From NCBI GenBank assembly GCA_001604405.1, contig LVBL01000006.1, positions 62,001-126,000 of the forward strand: a stretch of 64,000 bases of DNA, in the 5' to 3' direction. Shown piece by piece: positions 27,223-35,779 of this stretch (position 1 is the stretch's first letter; each line of letters begins with the position of its first letter). The position numbers and the translations under genes are program-made. The notes under the pieces were generated by a model. It did no database searches, was not told the origin of the DNA, and saw only the letters and a program-made list of their open reading frames with translations. Origin of the DNA: Spirochaetales bacterium Spiro_10. Lineage in GTDB: Bacteria; Spirochaetota; Spirochaetia; Treponematales; Treponemataceae.

Positions 27223-28926
27223 TCAAGCCGTCTCGAGGGCGGCAACTTTCGCATGCAATTCAAGTACCTTGCGGTTGAAAAACCGCGAGATCATGTGCTC
27301 CTCGACCATACCCAAAACGACTCCGTCTTCCCGTACGACCGGGATCGTGTCGATTCTGTGAAGGGCAAAGAGCTCCCGCGCGTCGCGGACGAGCGTGGAC
27401 GGCTTGCAGCTCACCGGGCACGGGTTCATCACGTCGCACGCGAGAAGGCCTTGGGTCAACTCACCGAGGAGGAAGGCCTCCTTCAGGTTGTCGACCGAGA
27501 TAATCCCCGAAAGCCTTCCGTCGTCCGACAGTACGGGACAGCCGAGGGAGTCCTGACGGCCGAAGCATTCCGTTATCTCGCGGAACGAGGCCGTCTCGCC
27601 GAGAGCGGCGGCAGACGAGGTTCCGAGGAGCACGTCCGCCACGGTGCTTTCCCGAAGCAGGTCTTCCTCCGTGATGTCGAGCCCGCACTCGCCCGCCTTG
27701 GTAACGCCGTATTTGACGCAGACCGGACCGAGTATCTGCACTATGAAGGTGGTGGCGGTCACCACGAGGATGATCGTCGGGCCGAGGGTATCGGGAAAGA
27801 CCTTGCCCGCCATGATCGAAAGGCCGATCGCGACGCCCGCCTGGCTCAAGAGGCACCACTTGAGGTATTTGCGCACGGTCGCGGGGGCTCCTGAAACGCG
27901 CGCTCCGAACCATGAGCCAATCGACTTGCCGACGGTCCTGCCGACAACGTACACGACGGCTATCAGCGCGAACATGGGCGACACCTTCCAGATGTCGAGC
28001 TTCGCGCCGACCAGCACGAAAAAGAGCACGTACACCGGCGGAGTAAAGCGGTCGACGAGACTGAAAAGATCGCGCGAGCGGAACGGCGCGAAGTTGGCGA
28101 TGAAAAAACCCATCGCCATCGACGCGAGTATCGGGTCGAGGCCGAGGTACGCGCACGTTCCCGTCATGATCATGATGCCGCCGAGCGAGAACGCGAGGGT
28201 TCGTCCCTCGTCGTTTCGCACGTGCTTGATGATCAGACTCAGGGCGCATCCCATCAGTGCCCCGATTCCGACGGAAAAGGCGAGTTCTCGCGCTATGTCG
28301 AGCAACTGCGCGCCGAGCGAGACGGTTTCGGCGCCGATGAGGCCCGCGGCGACGCTCGCGGCGACGGCGAAAAGCACGAGCGCTACCGCGTCGTCCATGG
28401 CGACGATACCGAGCACCATCGTCGTGAGCGGCCCCTTCGCCCGGTTTTCCGCGAGCACGTCGGTCGTCGCGGCGGGCGCCGTGGCGGATGATATGGCCCC
28501 GAGCAGCAGGGCCAGCGCGAGCGACGTTGACCAGTCACCGGTAACGGCGAAGGACACCGCCCACACGAGGGCGGTGACGATCACGAAGGGCATGATCGCC
28601 TCGAAAGAGAGTATGAAGGCGAAATGCCGCCCGTACTTCCTCATCAGCGGTATCTTGAGTTCCGAACCGATTAGGAAGCCGATGAGCGAGAGCGCGAAGC
28701 CGCTGATCGGTTCGAGCGTCTCAATCACCTGCCCGCTTATCAGGCGAGAGCCCGACTGTCCGATCAGGATGCCGATGATGATGTATCCGACGACCTGGGG
28801 AATCTTGAGGCGCCGAAAGATATAACCGCCCGTCGTCCCGAGAAACATGATGATGCCGAGCAGAAACACGCCGTTCGCCGATTGCAACTCGCTAAAACGC
28901 GGGAATTCGGAGAATAAACCAGTCAT
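27223..28926 (-). CDS. CPA2-type cation/proton antiporter with C-terminal CBS pair
   Basis: 567 aa. The first ~400 residues have about 12 helices with the KefB/GerN-like opening (GYIFRRLKIPQVVGYIIIGILIGQSG), the extended-helix motif ATAPAATTDV and MDDAVALVLFAVAASVAAG. Two CBS motifs follow (VADVLLGTSSA..., ACDVMNPCPVSCKPSTLVRDA) with CPVLSDDGRLSGIISVDNL and IPVVREDGVVLGMVEEH. CBS pairs usually bind adenine nucleotides and could gate transport. Na+ or K+ specificity cannot be read. It sits between argD and argG in the arginine cluster (gaps 40 and 32 bp). Confidence 0.88.
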   Translation of the reverse strand: MTGLFSEFPRFSELQSANGVFLLGIIMFLGTTGGYIFRRLKIPQVVGYIIIGILIGQSGSRLISGQVIETLEPISGFALSLIGFLIGSELKIPLMRKYGRHFAFILSFEAIMPFVIVTALVWAVSFAVTGDWSTSLALALLLGAISSATAPAATTDVLAENRAKGPLTTMVLGIVAMDDAVALVLFAVAASVAAGLIGAETVSLGAQLLDIARELAFSVGIGALMGCALSLIIKHVRNDEGRTLAFSLGGIMIMTGTCAYLGLDPILASMAMGFFIANFAPFRSRDLFSLVDRFTPPVYVLFFVLVGAKLDIWKVSPMFALIAVVYVVGRTVGKSIGSWFGARVSGAPATVRKYLKWCLLSQAGVAIGLSIMAGKVFPDTLGPTIILVVTATTFIVQILGPVCVKYGVTKAGECGLDITEEDLLRESTVADVLLGTSSAAALGETASFREITECFGRQDSLGCPVLSDDGRLSGIISVDNLKEAFLLGELTQGLLACDVMNPCPVSCKPSTLVRDARELFALHRIDTIPVVREDGVVLGMVEEHMISRFFNRKVLELHAKVAALETA

Positions 28927-28966
28927 TAACTTCGCCCCTTCATATCGCCTGTCGTTTCCGCGTTCG

Positions 28967-30160
28967 TCATCCAGCCAACGCCGTCTTGAATATCTCGAGA
29001 CCCCTGTCGATCTCCTCCATCGTGACGACGAGCGGAGGCAGGAACCTGATCGTCTGCGGTCCGGCGGTCGAGACGCACAGTCCCGCCTTCAGGCACGCCT
29101 TCTGGATTTCTGCCGCGGTCGCGGGACCTTTCGCAGTGCCCGTGACGTCGATGCCTATCATGAGGCCCTTGCCCCGAACGTCGGCGACGCAAGGGAGCTT
29201 CCAGGCGCTCACCTTCGACCGGATGTAGTCGCCCTTTTCCGCGACCTTCGCGAGGAATCCGGGTTTCGAAAGCTCGTCGAGCACGGCGAGTCCGGCCGCG
29301 CATGCGAGCGGGTTTCCGCCGAAGGTCGACTGGTGGTCGCCCGCGACGAGGATGTCGGCCGCCTTTCCCCTCGCGAGACACGCGCCCATGGGCACGCCGC
29401 CGGCGATTCCCTTGGCGAGGGTCACGACGTCGGGATCGACGCCGAATTCCTCGCTCGCGAGAAATCTCCCCGTCCTGCCGACGCCCGTCTGCACCTCGTC
29501 GACGATGACGATTGCGCCCGCCTTTCTGGCGGCCTCGCACGCGGCCTTTGCCCAGCCGGCGTCGACGAGATTCACCCCGCCCTCGCCCTGCACGCACTCG
29601 AGCATGAAGGCGCAGGTCGTTTCGTCGAAGGCACCGTCAAGGGACCCGGGATCGTTTCTGGCGATATGCCGGAAGCCGGGTGTATAGGGCGCGAAGGCCG
29701 GGTCGTGGAACTTGTCCTGGCCCGTGGCCGAAAGGGTCGTGACGGTCCTTCCGTGAAACGACTTCTCGAGGGTCACGATGACCTTTCTCGTGCCTTCGGG
29801 TTTTCCCGCGGCCTTGTCCGAGGCATGGCCCATCTTCCGGGCGATCTTGATCGCCGCCTCGTTCGCCTCCGCGCCCGAATTGCCGAAAAACACCCGGTCC
29901 ATGCCCGTTTTTCCGAGCAGGGCCTTCGAGAACTCGAGCCCCTTGTCCGAATTGTAATAGTTCGAAACGTGTATCATCCGCGCGGCCTGCTCTCCGACCG
30001 CCTTGACGAGGGCGGGATGGGCGTGGCCGAGGCAGTTGACGCCGATGCCGGACACGAAATCGATATAGCCCTTTCCGTCGACGTCGAAGAGTTCGCTGCC
30101 CGAGCCGTGCGAGAACACGGCCGGAAGGCTCCCGAGATTGTTCAGTATGTTTCCGTTCAT
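28967..30160 (-). CDS. argD: Acetylornithine aminotransferase
   Basis: 397 aa class III PLP aminotransferase. Key motifs are FVSGIGVNCLGHAHP, FFGNSGAEANEAAIKIAR, LEKSFHGRTVTTLSATGQDKF, IVDEVQTGVGRTG (PLP aspartate) and VTLAKGIAGGVPMGA with the Schiff-base lysine. It converts N-acetylglutamate semialdehyde to N-acetylornithine. AAGGAG lies 6 nt before the ATG. It lies fourth in the argC-J-B-D order; an 82-bp gap separates it from argB. Confidence 0.95.
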   Translation of the reverse strand: MNGNILNNLGSLPAVFSHGSGSELFDVDGKGYIDFVSGIGVNCLGHAHPALVKAVGEQAARMIHVSNYYNSDKGLEFSKALLGKTGMDRVFFGNSGAEANEAAIKIARKMGHASDKAAGKPEGTRKVIVTLEKSFHGRTVTTLSATGQDKFHDPAFAPYTPGFRHIARNDPGSLDGAFDETTCAFMLECVQGEGGVNLVDAGWAKAACEAARKAGAIVIVDEVQTGVGRTGRFLASEEFGVDPDVVTLAKGIAGGVPMGACLARGKAADILVAGDHQSTFGGNPLACAAGLAVLDELSKPGFLAKVAEKGDYIRSKVSAWKLPCVADVRGKGLMIGIDVTGTAKGPATAAEIQKACLKAGLCVSTAGPQTIRFLPPLVVTMEEIDRGLEIFKTALAG

Positions 30161-30242
30161 CGTTAACTCCTTGTGGTTGGCCGTTCGCTCTCGCGCTCCT
30201 CGCGCGCCCGCATCCCGCGAATCCGGCGTCGCGTCCCCGCGG

Positions 30243-31115
30243 TCAGGTCAGCATCGTGCCGATGCCGCGGTCCGAGAACATCTCGATGAGCAGGGCGTGC
30301 GGCACGCGCCCGTCGATGATGTAGGTACGCGGCACTCCGCCCTTGATGGCCTCGAGGTTGCACTCGATCTTCGGGATCATCCCCTCGGAGATGACTCCCG
30401 TCGCTATCATCGAGGGTATGGCGACGTGGTCGATATGGCGGATGAGCGACGAGGGGTCCGAGACGTCACGGAGCACGCCGGGCACGTTGGTCAGCTGCAC
30501 GAACTTCTCCGCCCTGAGCGCGACGGCGATCTTGGCGGCCGCGGTGTCGGCGTTGATGTTGTATCGGTTCATGTCGCCCTGCTCGCCGAGGGCTACGGTC
30601 GAGACGACCGGTATGTAGCCCTGCGAGAGGAGCGACTGGAGTATCTCCGGATTCACCTCGGTAACCTCGCCGACGAAGCCGAGGTCGACCCCGTCCTTGT
30701 CGATCTTCTTCGCGCGCAGGAGACCCGAGTCGACGCCCGAGAGTCCGACGGCCTTGCCGCCGGCCTGCAGGAGAAGCCCGACGATGTCCTTGTTGAGCTT
30801 CCCGGTCAGCACCATCTGGACGATCTCCATCGTCTCGCCGTCCGTATACCGGAGCCCGTTGATGAACTTCGACTCCTTGCCGGTCTTCTCGAGCATGGCG
30901 TTGATCTCGGGGCCGCCGCCGTGCACGAGCACGGTATGGATGCCGATCGTCGAAAGAAGGACGATGTCCTCCATGACCGCGGCCTTGAGCTCCTCGTTCA
31001 GCATCGCGTTCCCGCCGTACTTGACGACGATGGTCTTTCCCACGTACTGCTTGAAGTACGGCAGGGCCTGTACCAGGATGTCGGCCCAGTCCTTGTTGCT
31101 TATCGCCTCGCTCAT
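30243..31115 (-). CDS. argB: Acetylglutamate kinase
   Basis: 290 aa amino-acid kinase fold: [12 protein letters not shown] near residues 23-34, [37 protein letters not shown] and a late [20 protein letters not shown]. The N-terminal helix region ([15 protein letters not shown]) resembles the hexameric, arginine-inhibited type of enzyme, so feedback inhibition by arginine is plausible. The ATG overlaps the argJ stop (4 bp). Confidence 0.96.
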   Translation of the reverse strand: MSEAISNKDWADILVQALPYFKQYVGKTIVVKYGGNAMLNEELKAAVMEDIVLLSTIGIHTVLVHGGGPEINAMLEKTGKESKFINGLRYTDGETMEIVQMVLTGKLNKDIVGLLLQAGGKAVGLSGVDSGLLRAKKIDKDGVDLGFVGEVTEVNPEILQSLLSQGYIPVVSTVALGEQGDMNRYNINADTAAAKIAVALRAEKFVQLTNVPGVLRDVSDPSSLIRHIDHVAIPSMIATGVISEGMIPKIECNLEAIKGGVPRTYIIDGRVPHALLIEMFSDRGIGTMLT

Positions 31116-32329
31116 GTCCGGTAGTCTCCGTTTATCTTTACGTAATCGTAGGTAAGGTCGCAGCCCCAGGCGGTGCCGGTGCCGGTGCCGTCGGAGAGCG
31201 CGACGCGGATCTTCACCTCGGTCTCTCCGAGTATCTCCTTGGCCTTCGGTTCGTCGAAGTCGAGCGGCACGCCGTTATGGAACACCTCTACAGCTCCCTT
31301 GCCCGAGTCGAACGACACGCTCGTCCCGGCCTGCGAGAAAACGCCGCCCGAATAGCCCATCGCGCAGAGGATCCTTCCCCAGTTCGCGTCCTTTCCGAAG
31401 AAGGCCGCCTTGACGAGGCTCGAGGAGATGACCGCCTTCGCGAGCTTCCGCGCCTCGGCGTCCGACTTGGCGCCCGTAACGGCGCACTCGATGAGGTGCG
31501 TGGCGCCCTCCCCGTCCCCGGCGATGTTCCTCGCCATCTCGGCGTTGACGGCGTCGAGCGCCGCGACGAAGGCACGATAGTCCCTGCCCTTCGACGATAT
31601 CATCCTGTTGCCCGCGAGCCCGTTCGCGAGCGCGATGAGCGTGTCGTTCGTGCTCGTGTCCCCGTCGACGCTCACGCAGTTATAGGTCCGCTCCGCGCTT
31701 TCGAGCAGGGCGGCCTTGAGCATCCTCGGCGTGATGGCGCAGTCGGTCGTGACGAAGCCGAGCATGGTGCCCATGTCGATGTGGATCATACCGGACCCCT
31801 TGGCCATGGTCCCGATCGTCACGGTCTTTCCGCCTATCTCGAAGCGGACGGCGGCTTCCTTGTGTTTCGTGTCGGTCGTCATGATGGCCTCGCGCGCCCG
31901 CGCGTTGCCGTCCTTCGAAAGGCCTTCGCATAGGGACTCCATCGCGGACTCGATGACGCCGACGTTGATCTGCTGGCCTATGACGCCGGTGGAGCATACG
32001 AGCACGTCGGTCTCGTCGAGCCCGAGATGGGCCGCCGCCGCACGCGCCGTCCGGAGCGCGGCCTCGTATCCCTGGTCTCCCGTGCAGGCGTTCGCGTTTC
32101 CCGCGTTCGCCACGACGGCCTGCGCCTTCCCGTTCGCGACGTGTTTCATCGAGAGCTTCACGGGCTCGGCCTTGACGAGGTTTTTCGTGAACACGGCGGC
32201 CGCCGAGCAGGGAACCTCCGACTCGATGAGGGCGAGATCGCTCTTCGTCCGGCTTTTCTTGATGCCGGCGAGCACGGCGTTCGCGGTAAATCCGTTCGCG
32301 GCGCAGACGCCGCCTTCAATGAATTCCAT
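31112..32329 (-). CDS. argJ: Bifunctional ornithine acetyltransferase / N-acetylglutamate synthase
   Basis: 405 aa. ArgJ recycles the acetyl group from acetylornithine to glutamate, so no argA/argE step is needed in the cluster. The self-cleavage site lies in [12 protein letters not shown] with nucleophile Thr188; the residue before it is Gly where Ala is usual. GVIGQQINV and [14 protein letters not shown] are further family motifs. It should be made as a precursor that splits into alpha and beta chains. GGAG precedes the ATG. Whether it is mono- or bifunctional cannot be decided from sequence alone. Confidence 0.95.
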   Translation of the reverse strand: MEFIEGGVCAANGFTANAVLAGIKKSRTKSDLALIESEVPCSAAAVFTKNLVKAEPVKLSMKHVANGKAQAVVANAGNANACTGDQGYEAALRTARAAAAHLGLDETDVLVCSTGVIGQQINVGVIESAMESLCEGLSKDGNARAREAIMTTDTKHKEAAVRFEIGGKTVTIGTMAKGSGMIHIDMGTMLGFVTTDCAITPRMLKAALLESAERTYNCVSVDGDTSTNDTLIALANGLAGNRMISSKGRDYRAFVAALDAVNAEMARNIAGDGEGATHLIECAVTGAKSDAEARKLAKAVISSSLVKAAFFGKDANWGRILCAMGYSGGVFSQAGTSVSFDSGKGAVEVFHNGVPLDFDEPKAKEILGETEVKIRVALSDGTGTGTAWGCDLTYDYVKINGDYRT

Positions 32330-32361
32330 ACTATGTCTCCTGATCGGGCTTCGCGCCTGGG

Positions 32362-33411
32362 CTAGAACGCCGCGGGAATGTGATCGATTCCCGCCTTCTC
32401 GGCAAAGCCCGAGACAAGGTTCATGTTCTGCACGGCCTGACCCGCCGCGCCCTTAACCATGTTGTCGATCGCCGACACCGCCACGAGCGTCTTCCCGCCG
32501 TTCACGACGTGAAGCGAGACGTCGCAGTAGTTCGAGCCGCGGACGTTCCTCGTCGTGGCGGTCGAGCCGACCGGCAATAGCCTGACGAACGGCTCGTTCG
32601 CGTAGCGCGCGGCGTAGACGGCGTGCAGCTCCTCGACCGTGGAGGGCCTTTCGAGCGGGGCGTACACGGTCGCTATGATTCCCCGGCTCATCGGCAGAAG
32701 ATGCGGGGTAAAGACGACGTTCACGTCTTTTCCGGCAGCCTTCGTCATGTTCCGCGCGATCTCCGGCTGGTGCCGGTGCTTGCCGACGTTGTACGGCATG
32801 AACGACTCCCCCGCCTCGGAGAAGTTGTTCGTCTGCGTCGGGTTTCGCCCCGTTCCGGTAATGCCGCTTTTCGCGTCCACGATGACGCAGTCCGTCCTGA
32901 CGAGACCCTTCTCCAGGGCCGGGATGAGCGCGAGCGTCGCGGCCGTTACGTAGCAGCCGGGGTTTCCGACGACGCGCGCCTTCTTGATGCGCTCCCGGTT
33001 GAGCTCCGGAAGGCCGTACACCGACTCGGCGTGGACGGCGGGAAATTCGTAATCCTTCTTGTACCATTCCTTGAATGTCGCCTCGTCCTCGTCGAAGCGG
33101 AAATCCGCCGAGAGGTCGATGAGCTTCTTTCCCTGCTCGACGCAGGCCGCGGCGTACTTTTCAGCAACTCCGTGCGGGAGCGCCGTAAAGACGACCTCCG
33201 AGGCCGCGACGACCGAGTCCGCGTCGACGAGAACGCCGTCGCATTTAGCCCCGAGCATCCCCCGAAGGTTCGGATAGATGTCGACTATATTCTGTCCCTC
33301 GAAACTCACCGAGCTGACGACGATCTTTGACACGTCCGGATGCGCGAGTAATAGCCGCACGAGCTCGACGCCGACGTAGCCCGTCGCGCCGATAATGCCG
33401 ACTGTGATCAT
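32362..33411 (-). CDS. argC: N-acetyl-gamma-glutamyl-phosphate reductase
   Basis: 349 aa from the ATG at 33411, with GGAG 9 nt upstream; an in-frame TTG at 33426 is less likely. The NAD(P) loop is GIIGATGYVGVELVRLL, the catalytic cysteine motif is KKARVVGNPGCYVTAATLAL, and SGITGTGRNPTQ and HRHQPEI are conserved. It is the first structural gene of the arginine operon, preceded by a ~195-nt leader with a small Arg-codon ORF and three hairpins (33446-33584). Confidence 0.96.
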   Translation of the reverse strand: MITVGIIGATGYVGVELVRLLLAHPDVSKIVVSSVSFEGQNIVDIYPNLRGMLGAKCDGVLVDADSVVAASEVVFTALPHGVAEKYAAACVEQGKKLIDLSADFRFDEDEATFKEWYKKDYEFPAVHAESVYGLPELNRERIKKARVVGNPGCYVTAATLALIPALEKGLVRTDCVIVDAKSGITGTGRNPTQTNNFSEAGESFMPYNVGKHRHQPEIARNMTKAAGKDVNVVFTPHLLPMSRGIIATVYAPLERPSTVEELHAVYAARYANEPFVRLLPVGSTATTRNVRGSNYCDVSLHVVNGGKTLVAVSAIDNMVKGAAGQAVQNMNLVSGFAEKAGIDHIPAAF

Positions 33412-33445
33412 GGTAATTGACTCCAATATATAGTAGGTACGTTGT

Positions 33446-33500
33446 GTGACAGAATGTCACGAATCCGCGCGGGATTCAAGACCGTTCCGGACCGGAACGG
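33446..33500 (-). promoter_or_regulatory. Three tandem perfect dyads in the arg operon leader
   Basis: In transcript order: CCGTTCCGG/CCGGAACGG (33482-33500, one base between arms), GAATCC/GGATTC around a 5-base loop (33461-33477), and GTGACA/TGTCAC around 3 bases (33446-33460). The second and third abut directly and the first is only 4 bp away. None is followed by a long T-run; after the first comes TCTTG. They lie between the leader ORF and argC and could fold as attenuator elements, or the last could be a protein operator. Confidence 0.7.
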
Positions 33501-33518
33501 GGCGATGGGTTGACGTGG

Positions 33519-33584
33519 TTACGCCTGACGGCGACGGAGGAGAAGGAAGGATGGGTATGCGGTCACTGTGCTTGCAAGATTCAT
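33519..33584 (-). CDS. Putative arginine leader peptide of the argC operon
   Basis: A 21-codon ORF starting MNLASTV and ending LLLRRRQA, with TAA stop. The Shine-Dalgarno AGGAG lies 7-8 nt before the ATG. The three consecutive Arg codons (CGT CGC CGT, 33528-33536) stand five codons before the stop, as control codons do in classical amino-acid attenuators. It begins about 25 nt after the predicted transcription start and is followed by three hairpins and then argC. The sequence GGCGAC in its ribosome binding region is exactly complementary to GTCGCC within the Arg codons, so the two could pair. No homologue is known to me; the role is inferred from layout. Confidence 0.7.
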   Translation of the reverse strand: MNLASTVTAYPSFLLLRRRQA

Positions 33585-33614
33585 GTCGCCTCTCCTTTTC
33601 TCGTGTGATACTTT

Positions 33615-33643
33615 GTTATACCCCTCAGTATCGGTTAGGTCAA
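33615..33643 (-). promoter_or_regulatory. Promoter of the arginine operon
   Basis: On the minus strand: TTGACC (33638-33643), exact 17-bp spacer, TATAAC (33615-33620). The predicted start is near 33608, giving a leader of about 195 nt before argC. Confidence 0.8.
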
Positions 33644-33651
33644 GGGTTTAA

Positions 33652-33695
33652 TGCAAAAAAATGCATTTTTCGGCGAAATTATGCATAATCATGCG
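33652..33695. promoter_or_regulatory. Two ARG-box-like palindromes upstream of the arg promoter
   Basis: TGCAAAAAAATGCA (33652-33665, extended to an 18-bp dyad AATGCA-N6-TGCATT) and TGCATAATCATGCG (33682-33695). Both fit TGCAW-N4-ATGCR, near the TGNATwwwwATNCA pattern of ArgR boxes, and their centres are 30 bp apart. They lie just upstream of the -35; the distal one overlaps the 3' end of the SDR gene. ArgR binding is inferred; no argR gene is in the window. Confidence 0.45.
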
Positions 33696-34495
33696 TTTTT
33701 ACCCTCGTGACCTGTCCATTTCGTCATACTGGTCGAGACGCCCGCAACCCGCAGGAAGGCGCGATACGCCGCGTCGGGAAGAATTCGAGCCAAGGCCTTC
33801 AGGAGGTGTACGCTCGGGGGAAGATCGAGCAGGCGCCGGTTGCCCCGAACCGCCGATACGACCGCGGCGGCGACCCGCTCGGTCTTGAGGATCGGCGTCA
33901 AAAACGGAGCCTGTGCCCCGGCAAAGAGGCCTGTCCCGATGTATGAGGGGCAAACGGTCAGCACGCGACGTTTGCCGAGGCCGCGCAACCTGAGTTCCTC
34001 TTCGACCGAGACGGCGAAACCCCGCACGCCCCACTTCGTCGCGGCGTAGCTCGCCGCCATGGGGAGCGGAAGGTACCCCGAGGCGCTCGCGACAAAGACG
34101 AGCTTGAAGTCGCGCGATGCCTCCATGAGCGGCAAAAAAGAGCGGGTGACTAAAATCGTGCCGGTCAGGTTCACGTCCACGGTGAGACGATGGCGCTCCG
34201 GGGAGACGTCCCGTACCGCGCCTCCGAAGACGACGCCCGCGTTGCTGACGAGCACGTCGAGTCCGCCCCATTCCGCACGCACCACCTCGGCGGCGGCTGC
34301 CACGGATTCGGGCGACGAGACGTCAAGCTGCCGGATTAACGCGCCGGGAAAGCGCGGCCTGATCCGCTCGAGCCCCTCGGACGAAACGTCGGTCAAAAAA
34401 AGCCTCGCGCCTTCCCCTGCGAAGCGTTCGGCCATGGCGAGCCCGAGCCCGCCGGCCGCGCCGGTAATCGCGACGCGCGCGCCGTGCAGTTTCAT
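33689..34495 (-). CDS. Short-chain dehydrogenase/reductase
   Basis: 268 aa classical SDR from the ATG at 34495 (AAGGAG 6 nt upstream). The cofactor loop is TGAAGGLGLAMAE, NAG appears in LVSNAGVVFGG, the active-site serine is in VASASGYLPL, and the YxxxK motif is YAATK. Asp in FLTDVSS after the second strand suggests NAD preference. The C-terminal ~40 residues form an extra amphipathic segment (SVHLLKALARILPDAAYRAFLRV). The substrate is unknown. It directly precedes the arg promoter. Confidence 0.88.
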   Translation of the reverse strand: MKLHGARVAITGAAGGLGLAMAERFAGEGARLFLTDVSSEGLERIRPRFPGALIRQLDVSSPESVAAAAEVVRAEWGGLDVLVSNAGVVFGGAVRDVSPERHRLTVDVNLTGTILVTRSFLPLMEASRDFKLVFVASASGYLPLPMAASYAATKWGVRGFAVSVEEELRLRGLGKRRVLTVCPSYIGTGLFAGAQAPFLTPILKTERVAAAVVSAVRGNRRLLDLPPSVHLLKALARILPDAAYRAFLRVAGVSTSMTKWTGHEGKNA

Positions 34496-34539
34496 GGCAT
34501 ACTCCTTTTGCGCGCGGCGAATCGCGGCGCGCGTACTGG

Positions 34540-35694
34540 TCAAAACGTCATCGGACGCTTGTTGTCGGCCAACCGGCGCGACAGATAGTCCCGGTCGAGA
34601 TCAAGGCGCTCGACAAGGCCGCGCGTCTGCTCCGCCGAAAGAAGGTTTTGCTCCGCGAACAGGTACACGACGGCCCGCTCTGCGATCAGTGGCACGCGCA
34701 GGGCGTTCATCCGCTCCCTCGACGGGTTCGGCCCGTCCTGGTAGTTCGCCCTGAACGAACGGAAGAGCTCGGACGCCTCGGGATCGAAGGCGAGGGCCCG
34801 CAGTTCCGCCTCGAGCGGCGCTATGTCCCCGACGCTCGCCCGCTGGCCGAGGGGCTTGAGCGTGAAATAGGTATACTGCTTGCCGGGCAGATAATGATGG
34901 GTATCGCAGCGGGTGCAGTAGTTCGGCTCGCGCGGATCGTCCCTCTGAAGGTCCCCGCCCACGATGATGAGCGGGTCGAAAAACAGGGCCGGGCATTCGA
35001 CGCCGTCCACGAGATAATAGCGGTAGGTATTGTAGGCGTGTTCGAGGCATTCCTGATGCTCGCAGTACGCCGACAGCGGATAGATGTCGGTCGAGGTCTC
35101 CATGAGCAGGCGCGCGGTCGCGTTGAATATCTCCCCGCGAAAGTTGAGAAGAAGCGTCGGCATGACGAAGACGAGCCCGCGCTGTTCGGACTCGCGCTTG
35201 ACGAGATACGCGAGCCGCTCGTCGTAGAAGGCCGCCTCGTCTATGATCCAGGTTCCGACGCGGGGATTCTTGCGTATGAGATCCTCGAGGTCGAAGGACG
35301 TGGCGATCATGGCGATGTTCTTTCCGCACCGAACGAAGCCGCCCCGGTACGCGAGGGCGTCGTCGGGATAGTCCGCGAACCGGGCCTTGTCGATGGAATA
35401 GCGCACGAAGAAGGTGTTTCGGCGGTCGGCCGTGCCGATGCCGCTTTCGGGCTCGAAGAGCTCCTTCTGCGTTCCGCCCCCGCTCGTGAGCCAGGAGATG
35501 GACGGACCCTTTTTCCGCGCCACCGCGGCGTCCCGCCACAGGCGCGCCGCGTACTCGGTTTTCCCCGAGCCCATCGGGCCTATTACCAGTATGGTCCGGG
35601 ACGGTTCGACAAAGTCGAAATGGGTGTTCGTCTCATGAACGGTAACCGAGGGAAAACCAAGGCTTTTGTAGAGCGTTCCGGTATGGGTATCCAT
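34540..35694 (-). CDS. Thymidine-kinase-like ATPase with zinc-binding lasso (oversized)
   Basis: 384 aa, about twice the size of ordinary type II thymidine kinase. P-loop GPMGSGKTEYAARLW at residues 39-53; Walker B/catalytic TWIIDEAAFYDE at 148-158; a lasso and zinc site with SAYCEHQEC (Cys210, Cys215), AYNTYRYY, DPLIIVGGD and NYCTRC (Cys259, Cys262). These match the order in thymidine kinase, but the DEAQF motif is DEAAF and ~120 C-terminal residues are extra. It may phosphorylate thymidine or another nucleoside. The start lies 8 nt from TATACT without a Shine-Dalgarno. Confidence 0.75.
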   Translation of the reverse strand: MDTHTGTLYKSLGFPSVTVHETNTHFDFVEPSRTILVIGPMGSGKTEYAARLWRDAAVARKKGPSISWLTSGGGTQKELFEPESGIGTADRRNTFFVRYSIDKARFADYPDDALAYRGGFVRCGKNIAMIATSFDLEDLIRKNPRVGTWIIDEAAFYDERLAYLVKRESEQRGLVFVMPTLLLNFRGEIFNATARLLMETSTDIYPLSAYCEHQECLEHAYNTYRYYLVDGVECPALFFDPLIIVGGDLQRDDPREPNYCTRCDTHHYLPGKQYTYFTLKPLGQRASVGDIAPLEAELRALAFDPEASELFRSFRANYQDGPNPSRERMNALRVPLIAERAVVYLFAEQNLLSAEQTRGLVERLDLDRDYLSRRLADNKRPMTF

Positions 35695-35779
35695 CGCGTA
35701 TCAGTATACCACGACTTTTTCGCCTCGTGGCGCTAATCGGGAAACCCGCACCGGCCGGCCGCTTTGTCCGCTTTGTCCG

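Noticed and set aside
33446-33688. 80-codon plus-strand frame through the arg leader
   Set aside because: No ribosome binding site and it runs antisense to the promoter, leader peptide and hairpins, which explain the region better.
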